A stretch of DNA of 64,000 bases from Lachnospiraceae bacterium (GTDB taxonomy: Bacteria; Bacillota; Clostridia; Lachnospirales; Lachnospiraceae), in assembly GCA_902363555.1 (NCBI GenBank), contig CABJAM010000006.1:327854-391853 (forward strand), given 5' to 3'. How positions within the stretch are numbered: the stretch's first letter is position 1; the number at the start of each line of letters is the position of its first letter. Below the pieces are notes generated by a model, which saw only the letters and a program-made list of their open reading frames with translations, searched no databases and was not told the origin of the DNA. The position numbers were made by a program, and so were the translations under genes. Positions 1 through 9,229 of the stretch are shown in pieces.

Positions 1-2
1 AC

Positions 3-656
3 ACCTATTCCCAGAGTATGCAACTTGAGGGGCAGACAGGCTGCATCGGGCATCTGCGTGGCGATTTTGCCCCCTCTGGCTATGGCTTTTATACTACTTG
101 GTTTGACACCAGAGAGCAATGGAAATCGGACGAGTTTAAGGCGGAGCTTGACGAGGTTATCAACACGCTCCGTGAAGATAAGGGGCTTCTGCATAACCGC
201 TATGATATGAGTGCGTTTGCAAGGGCAAATCCCGATGCCGCCTTTACGGGGAACTACTGCACCGAGTACGGCTTCCGTGTGGATACCGACAAACACGCTT
301 TCCTGCTCCGCTGCAACCCGACAAAGGGCGACTATAACTTTTACTGCTATTGCTATGTGAAAGAGTGGCTTGACGGGCATATCCAGAAAGCCGAGCAGGG
401 CATCCGTTTCATTGACCCGCATTATAATGAGAAGTTCCGCATCCCAGACGGCGGCAAAATCATTATCCATTATGCGTGGGGAGAAAAAGCGGAAAAGACC
501 TGCCGTTTCATTGACGAGTACCATACCGAGGTTGGCAACAATCTCTACCACATCTGCGAATTTGCCGAGCGTATGGAGCAGAACGGACACAGCTATGAGC
601 CAAAGCCCCAAGAGCCGCCCCAGAAAGCCCCGAAGCATAAAGACCATGAACGATAA
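3..656 (+). CDS. Conserved CTn hypothetical protein, start probably upstream of window
   Basis: The reading frame is open from base 3 and the first ATG is at 18. Residues just before that ATG (TYSQS) look like real coding sequence, so the native start is probably outside the window. The protein is soluble, rich in aromatic residues and cysteine (FYCYCY), with no membrane segment. Its last third, with C-R-F-I-D-E-x-H-x-E followed by F-A-x-R-M-E-x-N-x-x-S-Y, matches the small protein at 873-1097, so the two share a domain. A basic, Pro/Lys-rich tail closes it. It heads a run of three genes leading to the giant polyvalent gene. I recognise it as a conserved protein of Firmicute conjugative transposons but know no function. 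Confidence 0.75.
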   Translation, partial: TYSQSMQLEGQTGCIGHLRGDFAPSGYGFYTTWFDTREQWKSDEFKAELDEVINTLREDKGLLHNRYDMSAFARANPDAAFTGNYCTEYGFRVDTDKHAFLLRCNPTKGDYNFYCYCYVKEWLDGHIQKAEQGIRFIDPHYNEKFRIPDGGKIIIHYAWGEKAEKTCRFIDEYHTEVGNNLYHICEFAERMEQNGHSYEPKPQEPPQKAPKHKDHER

Positions 657-670
657 GGAGGATTTTCAAT

Positions 671-889
671 ATGGCAGTAAACCAGAAAGCCGTCAAGGTC
701 TTGAATAAGATTTTAGACGCAGGATTTACCGAGGAAAAAGCCATCGCCGCCATGACTATGGACGACATTCTCTCCATGCAGGGCATCACGGTGGCGGATA
801 TTGCACTCATCAACGACCTGCAAAAGAGCATCAAGGCAAACAAGGTCATTTCTTTTCTGGCGGAGGTGCAGCGTGGGCAGGGAGAATAA
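671..889 (+). CDS. Small conserved CTn protein, 72 aa
   Basis: A strong Shine-Dalgarno sequence (AAGGAGG) lies before ATG 671. The product is all-helical in appearance: LNKILDAGFTEEKAIAAMT followed by a second helix ending in Q-R-G-Q-G-E. It has no cysteines, no membrane segment and no recognisable catalytic motif. The gene lies 14 bases after the previous stop and its 3 prime end overlaps the start of the next gene at 873, so the three are probably one translationally coupled unit upstream of the methylase/helicase. Function unknown. The helical make-up and context would suit a small DNA- or protein-binding accessory factor, but that is inference. Confidence 0.7.
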   Translation: MAVNQKAVKVLNKILDAGFTEEKAIAAMTMDDILSMQGITVADIALINDLQKSIKANKVISFLAEVQRGQGE

Positions 890-1097
890 AATCTGTTTTA
901 CGGGCAGCCAAGGCAATGCCCTGTTTGCCGTTTCTGACGGCGGAATGATAAGGCTTGGCTATGGAAACGGCGATGAAGCCTTTGCTGTCTGCCGTTATCT
1001 GGACGAAACCCATGCGGAGATTGACGGCGTTCCCTACACCCTCAGCGACTTTGCAGGACGCATGGAACGAAACCAAATCAGCTACGCCCCTGCATAA
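873..1097 (+). CDS. Small LPD-like protein, GTG start, 74 aa
   Basis: The start is chosen as GTG 873 because GGAGGT lies five bases upstream. A longer upstream reading in the same frame has no such site. The gene overlaps the end of 671-889 by 17 bases. The product is a single small domain with C-R-Y-L-D-E-x-H-x-E and F-A-G-R-M-E-R-N-x-x-S-Y, clearly the same domain as the C-terminal third of the first gene in the window. Such domains recur as parts of large polyvalent proteins in conjugative elements and phages. No catalytic residues are evident. Role unknown; association with the giant protein encoded next is plausible from position only. Confidence 0.65.
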   Translation: MGRENKICFTGSQGNALFAVSDGGMIRLGYGNGDEAFAVCRYLDETHAEIDGVPYTLSDFAGRMERNQISYAPA

Positions 1098-1143
1098 CGG
1101 CGGGGCAGGCACAGGACAAAGAGAATAAGGAGGTGCATCACAC

Positions 1144-4100
1144 ATGGCTGCGAAATACCAGCTAATTACCGAGCTGTATCAGCGTACAGGCAAAACGGTT
1201 ACGAGAAACCCGCAGGCATGGCAGAACTTTCTGTCCTCTGCCTGCCGTAATTATAAATGCCGCTTTGACGAACAGCTCTTGATTTACGCCCAACGCCCCG
1301 ATGCGGTTGCCGTCACCACCATAGAGGTGTGGAACAAGCTCTTTAAGCGTTGGGTAAACAAGGACAGCAGGGGCATCGCCGTGTTTGACACGAAAGGACG
1401 CAGGAACACCCTCAAATACTATTTTGATGTGTCGGATACCCATGAGGGCTATTATGGCAGCCGCCCCGTCCCGATATGGCAGATAAATAAGCGGTACGAG
1501 CAGGCAGTCATTGAACGGCTCTCCGACAGGTTTGGCGGGGCGGAAAATGGCGGGCTTGCCGAGGTGCTGATGGAAACGGCAAAAAACGCCGTTGAGGACA
1601 ATTTGCAGGACTATACCGCACAGCTAAAAGGCTGCGTGAAAGACAGTTTTTTAGAGGAACTGGACGACTATAATATAGAAGTTATGTACCGTGGGCTTGC
1701 CACAAACAGTGTGGCGTATATGCTGATGGCACGGTGCGGCATAGATACGGCGGAATATTTTGACCGAGAGGATTTTGGTGCTGTTGTCAATTTCAATACG
1801 CCCCAGACCCTTAACGCTATCGGCATCGCTACGAGCGACATTGCGGAAATGGCATTAAGGGAAATCTCCCTTTCTATCCGAAATGTGCAAATGGCGGAGA
1901 AAGGGCAAAACCGTACCTTTGCATATCAAGAGCAAAATCATTATGATGTAGGCAGGAAACAACCCGAAAGGAGCGAAAACAATGAGCGAAATCACTTACA
2001 CCAAACAGGGCGATTATCTTATACCCGACCTAACATTACCGACAGAGCCAGAAATTCAGCTTGGCAGGTACGCTTTGATGCACAGGGATTATCTGGAGAA
2101 GCACAAGAGGGTGACTTACCTCAACCTGCTGACATCGGGCGAGCTGAACGCACACCTGCACCAGACGGAGCAGGCGGCGTTACAGAGGTTGGAGCTTCTG
2201 ACGAAGCAGCTCGCATCCGAGCAGGGCGTGACGGAGGAACTGAAAGAGAAAGCACCGATGCAGTGGCTCGGACTGATGAACAACATCCGCAGCCAAGCGG
2301 AGGAAGTGATACTGACCGAGCTGATTTACAGCTAACCGAGGGCGGCGGACAGCTCAGTATTGCAACCGAGGAAGAAGTAAAAGCGAATCTCCCTACCGTA
2401 GACGAACAGATTGAAATGATGGTTGAAGCAGAGGACGAAAAATCCTCTGCTTTTTCCGTTTCACAGGAGGATATTGACGCTATCCTCACCAAAGGCAGCG
2501 GTTTCCAAGACAGCAAGTACCGTATCTACCGCCATTTTTGGAAGCAGGAGGACAGCAAAAGCAACATTGCTTTTCTGAAAAAAGAGTATGGCACAGGCGG
2601 CTCTCATGTCACATTTTTGGACGGCACAGAGGGCTATGCGTGGTTTGACGGCAAGGGTATCTCTATTGACCGTCACGGAGTTTCCACCGAGCATGACCTT
2701 ATTCTAAGTTGGTCTAAGGCAGAAAAACGCCTGCGGGAGCTGATTAAGGATAACCGCTATCTTAACCCGAAAGAGAAAGACCGCTATGCCGATTTTCTGG
2801 AGGGCATCTCTGCCCCGCAGTATGAAATCGACACCCAGAGGAAGCTGTCACGCCAGAGGTTTATCGAAGCCCACAGTGAGATGCAGCCTGCCGACAAACG
2901 GGATACGCTCTCTTTGCGGCTCTCTGACTTTATCCGTGACTTGGACGGCTACGAAAAAGACCTGCTTGAAAAGGTAGGGCGTACCGACTTTGCCGATATG
3001 ACCGCAGAACAGATGGAGCAGGTTTTCTCCGAGCCTGCCGCCGTGCAGCAGCTCCTTGATTTCCTTAAACTGGTGCAGGGGCAGACTACGAGCGTTTACA
3101 GCCGCAGCAATGCGTGGCGTTTTTCGCAGGAACTTACGGAGCTTTACCCTCTTTGCTACCTCTACCATGAGGGCGATGTGGTGTATATCGGTGCGGACAA
3201 ATACGAGATTTCCGACTTTAACGAGAACGCCGTATCCCTGCGGAATGTGGAATTTCCCCTGTTCGGCAAGGAAATGAGCCGTGCCGACTTTGAAGAAAAA
3301 CTCAGTGAAAATCCTGCTAACGACCATCTGAAAACAGTCATTACCGAAAGCCAGAAAGCAGAAACACTCACCGAGGAAAAGCCAGACAGCATCACTTTTT
3401 CCATCGGCTTCTCCGAGCATCCCGCCTTTTATGACAGGCAGCTTAATGACCGCTTTACCGATTTGAGCTTTGCCCTTGGAAATAAGCTGCTTGGCGTTCT
3501 GGACGAAAAGCAGCATCGGGAACGGGAGGACGAAAGCAGGCAGGTCGGTTGGTATCATAAGACCGATTTTGAAATCTCTGCCGTTGTGGGCGGCGAGGAC
3601 TTCCACTACGAGGGACGGTTTGACATCGGGGATGGCGAGGGTGACTTGATTGCCCATATCAAGAACTTTTATGATTACTGCCTTTCACCGAATTGCCCGT
3701 TTATTCCAGAATGGAAACGGCAGGGCGAGGATTACTACCGAGAGCAGATGGAAACTTTGCGTTTCGGGCGTGATGTGTTTATTCCTTTTCTGGAGCAGCA
3801 CACCGAGCTGACCCCAGAAGATGAAAAGCTCCTTACGGAGATTATGTCTTTTGAAAAGGAATGGTTTGTGCCTGCCGAAGAAGCAAAAATGTCTGTTGCC
3901 GACAGGGAGATAGATATTCTGCGTGATGTTCTTTCGCAAATGAAGATGGACGATATAGGGCTTTCCTATGTAGGCGATGAGCTTGTGGCAAGGGACGGCG
4001 GCAACGAATGGCGTGGCACAGCATTTTATCATTTTCTGATTGATGAAGCCATGAATTTTGACGGAAATGGCGAATTAGTTGGAATGGTCATGGATGCGGA

Positions 4101-7100
4101 GGTTCTGGCAGACTTTAAGGAGCTTGCCGAGCAGAAAGGAGTATCTGTTGCACCCATTCAGACAACACCCCGCTATACCGTAGAGCAGACTTCCGATGCG
4201 TTTGCCGACCCGTTTATCATAAGGGATAACACCGTTCCAGAGGGGCGGGGCGGTCAGTATTACGATGTGGACGGCATCCATCAGACCTTTGAAACCGAGG
4301 AAGAAGCACAGGAATACGCCGACACCTTGAATAGTGCCGAGCATATCGTGAAGCTGTTTGCGGCAAAGGACGCCGAGCGTGAAGCCGAGCAGAAGCAGGA
4401 CAATTCTGAACTTATCGGCACAGAAATCACCATAGACAACCGCCGCTATCTCATTGAAAGTATTGGAGAAATCAGCGGTGATGTTTCTATGCGTGACATC
4501 ACTTTCCAGAATAATGTGGGCTTCCCCATCAACCGAGTGGAGAAAATCGGCTATATCCGCAGGCTCTTGGAGCAGGCAGAAAAGGAATTACCACCCGAAG
4601 AAAAAGCAGAAGCTCCCGCAGAGCCGACTACGGCAAAACCCTCTGCCCCTGCTCTTTCCGCTGACCGCCACAATTACCGCATTACCGATGACGCTTTAGG
4701 CGTTGGCGGTGCAAAAGAGAAGTTTCGGAACAACATGGCGGCGGTCAATCTCCTGCACGAGCTTCAGCTTGAAAACCGCTTTGCCACACCCGAAGAACAG
4801 GAAACCCTTGCGAAGTATGTCGGTTGGGGCGGTCTGTCTATGGCGTTTGACGAGAACAACGCTGCATGGGCGGAGGAATTTAAGGAGCTGTATGCGAGCC
4901 TGTCCCCAGAGGAATACCGTGCGGCAAAGGAATCCACCTTAACGGCATTCTATACCCCGCCCATTGTCATCAAGGCAATGTATGAAGCCCTTGACCGTCT
5001 GGGCTTTTCACAGGGCAGTATCTTAGAACCGTCCTGCGGCACGGGCAATTTCTTTGGTTTGCTTCCCGACAGCATGGCAGGCTCGAAGCTCCACGGCGTG
5101 GAAATCGACCCGCTGACAGGCGAAATCGCAAAGCAGCTCTACCAGAAAGCCAAAATCGCCGTGGAGGGCTTTGAGGATACCAAACTCCCAGACAACCACT
5201 TTGATGTGGTGCTTGGCAATGTGCCGTTTGGGGAATTTAAGGTAGATGACAGCCGCTACAACGCCCAGAAATTCCTTATCCACGACTACTTTTTTGCAAA
5301 AGCTCTGGATAAGGTACGCACAGGCGGCGTGGTAATGTTCGTCACTTCCAAGGGTACGATGGATAAGGCAAGCCCAGAGGTGCGGCGGTATATCGCCCAG
5401 AGAGCCGAGCTGTTGGGGGCGGTAAGAATTCCCGACAACACTTTCCGTGCCAATGCCGGCACGGAGGTCACAAGCGACATCCTCATTTTGCAGAAGCGTG
5501 ACCGAGTGATAGATGCCGAGCCAGACTGGATTTACCTTGATACCAATGCGGACGGCATCACCATGAACAGCTATTTTGTGCAGCACCCAGAAATGGTGCT
5601 TGGCAAGATGCAGATGGAAAGCACCCGCTTCGGGAAGTTAGAGCCTGCCTGCAAAGCAGACAAGGACAGACCCCTTTCCGAGCTTCTGCACGAAGCCATG
5701 CAGCGGATAAACGGCGAGATACCAGAGTATGAAAGCGAAATCGACCAGATTTCCGATGAGCAGGATAACTCCATCCCCGCCGACCCGAATGTGCGGAACT
5801 TCTCCTATACTCTGGTAAACGGTCAGATTTACTTTCGAGAGAATGACCGCATGACCCCTGCCACGCTCTCCATGACGGCGGGAAACCGTGTCAAAGGGCT
5901 GCTTGAAATACGGGATAGTGTACGCAGCCTTATTGAGTACCAGACCAACGACTACCCCGATGAAGTGATAAGCACCGAGCAGGAAAACCTTAATCGGCTC
6001 TACGATGCGTTCACCCAGAAATACGGGCTAATCAACAACCGAGGGAATTACCTTGCCTTTGCCGCCGATGAGAGCTACTTTCTTTTGTGTTCCCTTGAGG
6101 TGCTTGATGACGAGGGCAATTTCAAACGCAAGGCGGATATGTTCACCAAACGGACGATAAAGCCCCACCGTGAAATCACTTCCGTGGAAACGGCAAGCGA
6201 AGCCCTTGCACTCTCCATCGGGGAGAAAGCCCGTGTTGACCTCTCCTATATGGCACAGCTCACAGGCAAAACGCAGGAGGAAATCGTCACGGAATTGCGG
6301 GGCGTTATTTTCCGTGTGCCGAACACCGAACCTGCATGGTATGCCGCCGCAGACGAATACCTTTCTGGCGATGTGCGGGAGAAGCTAAAAGTTGCGGAGA
6401 TAGCGGCAAAGCAGGATGCGTCACTCTCCATCAATGTGGAAGCCTTGAAGCAGGTCATACCAAAAGATTTGAGTGCAGCGGAAATCGCCGTCCGTCTGGG
6501 TACGACTTGGATACCAGAGTCCGATATCCAGCAGTTTGTGATGGAGCTTTTAACGCCGTCAAGCCATGCCGCAGGGCGTATCAAGGTACGCTACACCCCT
6601 TATAACGGCGACTGGTTTATTGAGAACAAGACTTCCGACTATGGGAATGTCAAGGCGGACAGCACCTACGGCACGAAAAGGGCGAGTGCCTACCGCATTA
6701 TCGAAGATACCTTAAATCTGAAAGACACCCGCATTTTCGACTATGTTTATGACGAACACGGCAACAAAAAAGCGGTATTCAACCATAAGGAAACCACGGC
6801 GGCACAGGCAAAGCAGGAAGTTATCAAGCAGGCGTTCCAAGACTGGATTTGGAAAGACCCAGAACGGCGAAACCGTCTTGTCCGCTATTATAACGACACC
6901 TTTAACAGCAAACGCCCTCGTGAGTATGACGGGCGGCATATCACCTTTGGCGGCATCAGCCCAGAGATTACCCTAAGACCCCACCAAGTCAACGCCATCG
7001 CCCATATCCTTTACGGCGGCAACACGCTCCTTGCCCACAAGGTAGGTGCGGGAAAAACCTTTGAAATGGTAGCCGCCGCACAGGAAAGCAAGCGGTTAGG

Positions 7101-8580
7101 GCTTTGCCAGAAATCCATGTTTGTCGTACCCAACCACCTTGTAGGGCAATGGGCTTCCGAGTATTTACGGCTCTATCCGAGTGCCAATATCCTTGTCACC
7201 ACAAAGCAGGATTTTGAAACCGCCAACCGTAAGAAGTTCTGCGGCAGGATTGCCACGGGCGATTATGATGCGGTCATTATCGGGCATTCGCAGTTTGAGA
7301 AAATCCAGATGAGCGAGGAACGCCAGAGGGAACAGTTAGAACGGCAGCTCAATGATATAGAGATGGGCATTGACGAGATAAAGAAATCCAACGGCGAGCA
7401 GTTCACGGTCAAGCAGCTTATGAAAACGAGGAAAGGCATTGAAGCCAAGTTAAAGAAGCTCAACGACACGAAAAGAAAGGATACGGTGATAAATTTTGAG
7501 CAGTTAGGCGTAGACAGGCTCTTTATAGATGAAAGCCATTTTTATAAAAATCTGTATCTCTACACCAAGATGCGGAATGTGGGCGGCATCGCCCAGACCG
7601 AAGCCCAGAAAAGCTCCGACCTGTTTATGAAGTGCCGCTATCTGGACGAGATAACGGGCAACCGTGGCACGGTTTTCGCCACGGGAACGCCCGTGAGCAA
7701 CTCAATGGTAGAACTGTACTCCGTCCAGAGGTATTTGCAGTATGACACCCTTGCAAGGAACGGCTTGCAGCATTTTGACGCATGGGCTTCCACCTTTGGC
7801 GAAACGGTCACGGCTCTGGAGCTTGCACCCGAAGGCTCAAGCTATCGAGCAAAGACGAGGTTTGCCAAGTTCCACAACCTGCCAGAGCTGATGCAGATGT
7901 TTCGGGAGGTGGCGGATATTCAGACCGCCGATATGTTAAAGCTCCCCGTCCCCAAGGTCAACTACCATAATATCAAGACCAAACCGAGCGAAATCCAGAC
8001 CGATATGGTGGCGGGGCTTGCCAAACGAGCTGAGAAAGTACGGGCAAGGCTTGTCGAGCCGAACATCGACAATATGCTCAAGATAACCAATGACGGGCGG
8101 AAACTTGCCCTCGACCAGAGGTTGATTGACCCCATGCTGCCAGACGACCCCACCAGTAAGGTCAATGCCTGCGTGGATAATGTGTACCGTATCTGGGAGG
8201 AACACGCCGACACAAAAGCGGCACAACTCTTGTTCTGCGACCTTAGCACACCGAAGAATGACGGCACTTTCAATGTGTACGATGACATCCGAGAAAAACT
8301 AATCGCCCGTGGCATCCCTGCCGAGCAGGTGCGTTTTATCCATGAAGCAGCTACCGATGCACAGAAAAAGGAGCTTTTCGGCAAGGTCAGAAGCGGCGAG
8401 GTGCGTGTCCTCTTAGGCTCTACCCAGAAGATGGGGGCAGGTACAAATGTGCAGGACAGGCTTGTGGCGATTCATAATTTAGATTGCCCGTGGCGACCGT
8501 CAGATGTAGGACGGATTTTGCGGACATTCAAAATAAAAAAGAATGTGGAGGTAACAGACAATGGCAAAATCATTATTTGA
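1144..8580 (+). CDS. Polyvalent N6 methylase / SNF2-type helicase, truncated by IME-B insertion
   Basis: This is the giant DNA-processing protein typical of Tn1549-like ICEs. ATG 1144 follows a strong AAGGAGGTG site. Residues from about 1290 form a class I methylase fold (EPSCGTGNFFG, then an N-V-P-F catalytic-type motif). From about 1950 an SF2/SNF2 helicase begins, with Walker A VGAGKT near 1963, a DESH box near 2125 and a TGTPVSNS motif. Native sequence ends at residue 2454 (PWRPSD). IME-B begins there and adds 24 foreign residues before the stop. Helicase motif VI (Q-R-Q-G-R-I-E-R-Q-G) and the C-terminus are now at 49431-50372, 41 kb away, so ATPase-coupled remodelling should be lost although the methylase part could still fold. 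Residues about 280-398 are read out of frame through a nested tnpV gene. Confidence 0.9.
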   Translation: MAAKYQLITELYQRTGKTVTRNPQAWQNFLSSACRNYKCRFDEQLLIYAQRPDAVAVTTIEVWNKLFKRWVNKDSRGIAVFDTKGRRNTLKYYFDVSDTHEGYYGSRPVPIWQINKRYEQAVIERLSDRFGGAENGGLAEVLMETAKNAVEDNLQDYTAQLKGCVKDSFLEELDDYNIEVMYRGLATNSVAYMLMARCGIDTAEYFDREDFGAVVNFNTPQTLNAIGIATSDIAEMALREISLSIRNVQMAEKGQNRTFAYQEQNHYDVGRKQPERSENNERNHLHQTGRLSYTRPNITDRARNSAWQVRFDAQGLSGEAQEGDLPQPADIGRAERTPAPDGAGGVTEVGASDEAARIRAGRDGGTERESTDAVARTDEQHPQPSGGSDTDRADLQLTEGGGQLSIATEEEVKANLPTVDEQIEMMVEAEDEKSSAFSVSQEDIDAILTKGSGFQDSKYRIYRHFWKQEDSKSNIAFLKKEYGTGGSHVTFLDGTEGYAWFDGKGISIDRHGVSTEHDLILSWSKAEKRLRELIKDNRYLNPKEKDRYADFLEGISAPQYEIDTQRKLSRQRFIEAHSEMQPADKRDTLSLRLSDFIRDLDGYEKDLLEKVGRTDFADMTAEQMEQVFSEPAAVQQLLDFLKLVQGQTTSVYSRSNAWRFSQELTELYPLCYLYHEGDVVYIGADKYEISDFNENAVSLRNVEFPLFGKEMSRADFEEKLSENPANDHLKTVITESQKAETLTEEKPDSITFSIGFSEHPAFYDRQLNDRFTDLSFALGNKLLGVLDEKQHREREDESRQVGWYHKTDFEISAVVGGEDFHYEGRFDIGDGEGDLIAHIKNFYDYCLSPNCPFIPEWKRQGEDYYREQMETLRFGRDVFIPFLEQHTELTPEDEKLLTEIMSFEKEWFVPAEEAKMSVADREIDILRDVLSQMKMDDIGLSYVGDELVARDGGNEWRGTAFYHFLIDEAMNFDGNGELVGMVMDAEVLADFKELAEQKGVSVAPIQTTPRYTVEQTSDAFADPFIIRDNTVPEGRGGQYYDVDGIHQTFETEEEAQEYADTLNSAEHIVKLFAAKDAEREAEQKQDNSELIGTEITIDNRRYLIESIGEISGDVSMRDITFQNNVGFPINRVEKIGYIRRLLEQAEKELPPEEKAEAPAEPTTAKPSAPALSADRHNYRITDDALGVGGAKEKFRNNMAAVNLLHELQLENRFATPEEQETLAKYVGWGGLSMAFDENNAAWAEEFKELYASLSPEEYRAAKESTLTAFYTPPIVIKAMYEALDRLGFSQGSILEPSCGTGNFFGLLPDSMAGSKLHGVEIDPLTGEIAKQLYQKAKIAVEGFEDTKLPDNHFDVVLGNVPFGEFKVDDSRYNAQKFLIHDYFFAKALDKVRTGGVVMFVTSKGTMDKASPEVRRYIAQRAELLGAVRIPDNTFRANAGTEVTSDILILQKRDRVIDAEPDWIYLDTNADGITMNSYFVQHPEMVLGKMQMESTRFGKLEPACKADKDRPLSELLHEAMQRINGEIPEYESEIDQISDEQDNSIPADPNVRNFSYTLVNGQIYFRENDRMTPATLSMTAGNRVKGLLEIRDSVRSLIEYQTNDYPDEVISTEQENLNRLYDAFTQKYGLINNRGNYLAFAADESYFLLCSLEVLDDEGNFKRKADMFTKRTIKPHREITSVETASEALALSIGEKARVDLSYMAQLTGKTQEEIVTELRGVIFRVPNTEPAWYAAADEYLSGDVREKLKVAEIAAKQDASLSINVEALKQVIPKDLSAAEIAVRLGTTWIPESDIQQFVMELLTPSSHAAGRIKVRYTPYNGDWFIENKTSDYGNVKADSTYGTKRASAYRIIEDTLNLKDTRIFDYVYDEHGNKKAVFNHKETTAAQAKQEVIKQAFQDWIWKDPERRNRLVRYYNDTFNSKRPREYDGRHITFGGISPEITLRPHQVNAIAHILYGGNTLLAHKVGAGKTFEMVAAAQESKRLGLCQKSMFVVPNHLVGQWASEYLRLYPSANILVTTKQDFETANRKKFCGRIATGDYDAVIIGHSQFEKIQMSEERQREQLERQLNDIEMGIDEIKKSNGEQFTVKQLMKTRKGIEAKLKKLNDTKRKDTVINFEQLGVDRLFIDESHFYKNLYLYTKMRNVGGIAQTEAQKSSDLFMKCRYLDEITGNRGTVFATGTPVSNSMVELYSVQRYLQYDTLARNGLQHFDAWASTFGETVTALELAPEGSSYRAKTRFAKFHNLPELMQMFREVADIQTADMLKLPVPKVNYHNIKTKPSEIQTDMVAGLAKRAEKVRARLVEPNIDNMLKITNDGRKLALDQRLIDPMLPDDPTSKVNACVDNVYRIWEEHADTKAAQLLFCDLSTPKNDGTFNVYDDIREKLIARGIPAEQVRFIHEAATDAQKKELFGKVRSGEVRVLLGSTQKMGAGTNVQDRLVAIHNLDCPWRPSDVGRILRTFKIKKNVEVTDNGKIII
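1982..2335 (+). CDS. tnpV: TnpV family protein, nested out of frame in the polyvalent gene
   Basis: An ORF of 117 codons in the second frame lies wholly inside the 1144-8580 gene. It has its own AAGGAG site eight bases before ATG 1982. The product is a full-length TnpV-type protein with KQGDYLIP, then a central R-V-T-Y-x-N-L-L-T-S-G motif, ending in N-N-I-R-x-x-A-E-E. It aligns over its length with the IME-B protein at 8561-8935. The host frame through the same bases gives a Gly/Arg/Asp-rich, unstructured linker, which suggests that the tnpV frame is the older one and the polyvalent gene grew through it. TnpV is a transposon-associated protein of unknown function. Expression from the nested position is inferred from the ribosome binding site. 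Confidence 0.65.
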   Translation: MSEITYTKQGDYLIPDLTLPTEPEIQLGRYALMHRDYLEKHKRVTYLNLLTSGELNAHLHQTEQAALQRLELLTKQLASEQGVTEELKEKAPMQWLGLMNNIRSQAEEVILTELIYS

Positions 8581-8935
8581 GGAACTGGGCGGCAAATACG
8601 AAAGGCAAGGGGATTATTTGATACCGTGCTTAACTGTACCCGCCGAAGAAGAACAGGCAATAGGCATCTGGGGGCAACGGCATTTAGATTATCTAAAACA
8701 GTACCGTAAAGTTACATACACCAATCTTCTTACAAGCGGCAGGCTAAACGCCTACCTTGCCGACATCAACAGACAGGCACAGGAACGCTTTGAAAGGCTC
8801 ATAGAGGGTATGAAACAGGCACAGGGCATAACGGAACAGCTAAAGGCAGAAAACGCCTTAGAATGGACAGGATGCCTCAATAACATAAGGGCTTGTGCGA
8901 GGGAGATTGTGGAAAAGGAAATTATTTTTGCATAA
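8561..8935 (+). CDS. tnpV: TnpV, transposon-encoded protein at the left end of IME-B
   Basis: Complete 124-residue TnpV-type protein starting at ATG 8561 after GGAGG. It contains QGDYLIP near residue 16, R-K-V-T-Y-T-N-L-L-T-S-G-R-L-N-A-Y-L in the middle and a C-terminal N-N-I-R-A-C-A-R-E-I helix. It is the first gene inside the left end of IME-B and overlaps the artificial 3 prime end of the truncated helicase. A rho-independent terminator follows immediately. TnpV proteins occur in Tn4451-like and related Firmicute elements; their biochemical role is not established. The nested copy at 1982-2335 is a homologue, showing two different elements carrying the same family. Confidence 0.85.
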   Translation: MAKSLFEELGGKYERQGDYLIPCLTVPAEEEQAIGIWGQRHLDYLKQYRKVTYTNLLTSGRLNAYLADINRQAQERFERLIEGMKQAQGITEQLKAENALEWTGCLNNIRACAREIVEKEIIFA

Positions 8936-8946
8936 ACAGATGATTA

Positions 8947-8975
8947 GTGGCAGGGGGAAATCCTGCCGCTTTTTC
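8947..8975 (+). terminator. Rho-independent terminator after tnpV
   Basis: GGCAGG (8949-8954) pairs with CCTGCC (8962-8967) across a short loop and is followed by a T-rich tract. It separates tnpV from the tet(O) promoter. Confidence 0.75.
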
Positions 8976-8992
8976 TGCTTTAGTTTGTCAGC

Positions 8993-9021
8993 TTGACAAA
9001 TAAAGGGTTAAGGAATATAAT
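8993..9021 (+). promoter_or_regulatory. tet(O) promoter
   Basis: Perfect consensus elements: TTGACA at 8993-8998, 17 bases, TATAAT at 9016-9021. It sits immediately upstream of the tet(O) leader. Confidence 0.9.
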
Positions 9022-9053
9022 TAGATTCAGTATTATACAAGGAGTTAATAAAT

Positions 9054-9077
9054 ATGCGGCAAGGTATTCTTAAATAA
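9054..9077 (+). CDS. tet(O) leader peptide, 7 aa (MRQGILK)
   Basis: A short ORF at ATG 9054 follows an AAGGAG site. The leader coding sequence and the bases after it (GTATTCTTAAATAAACTG) can pair with CAGTTTAAGAATAC at about 9153-9166. Leader peptides before ribosomal-protection tet genes couple slowed translation under tetracycline to read-through of a downstream terminator. The same arrangement is seen here; the mechanism is inferred from tet(M)/tet(O) family knowledge. Confidence 0.7.
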   Translation: MRQGILK

Positions 9078-9229
9078 ACTGTCAATTTGATAGTGGGAAC
9101 AAAAAGTAGCAGTCCCGTTTCACTTTTAATATGGGGCTTAGTTTTTTGTACCCAGTTTAAGAATACTTTTATCATGTAATTTTATATGCCCGAAAACATA
9201 TAAGTGTTTTGGGGCTATTGGAGTTATTT

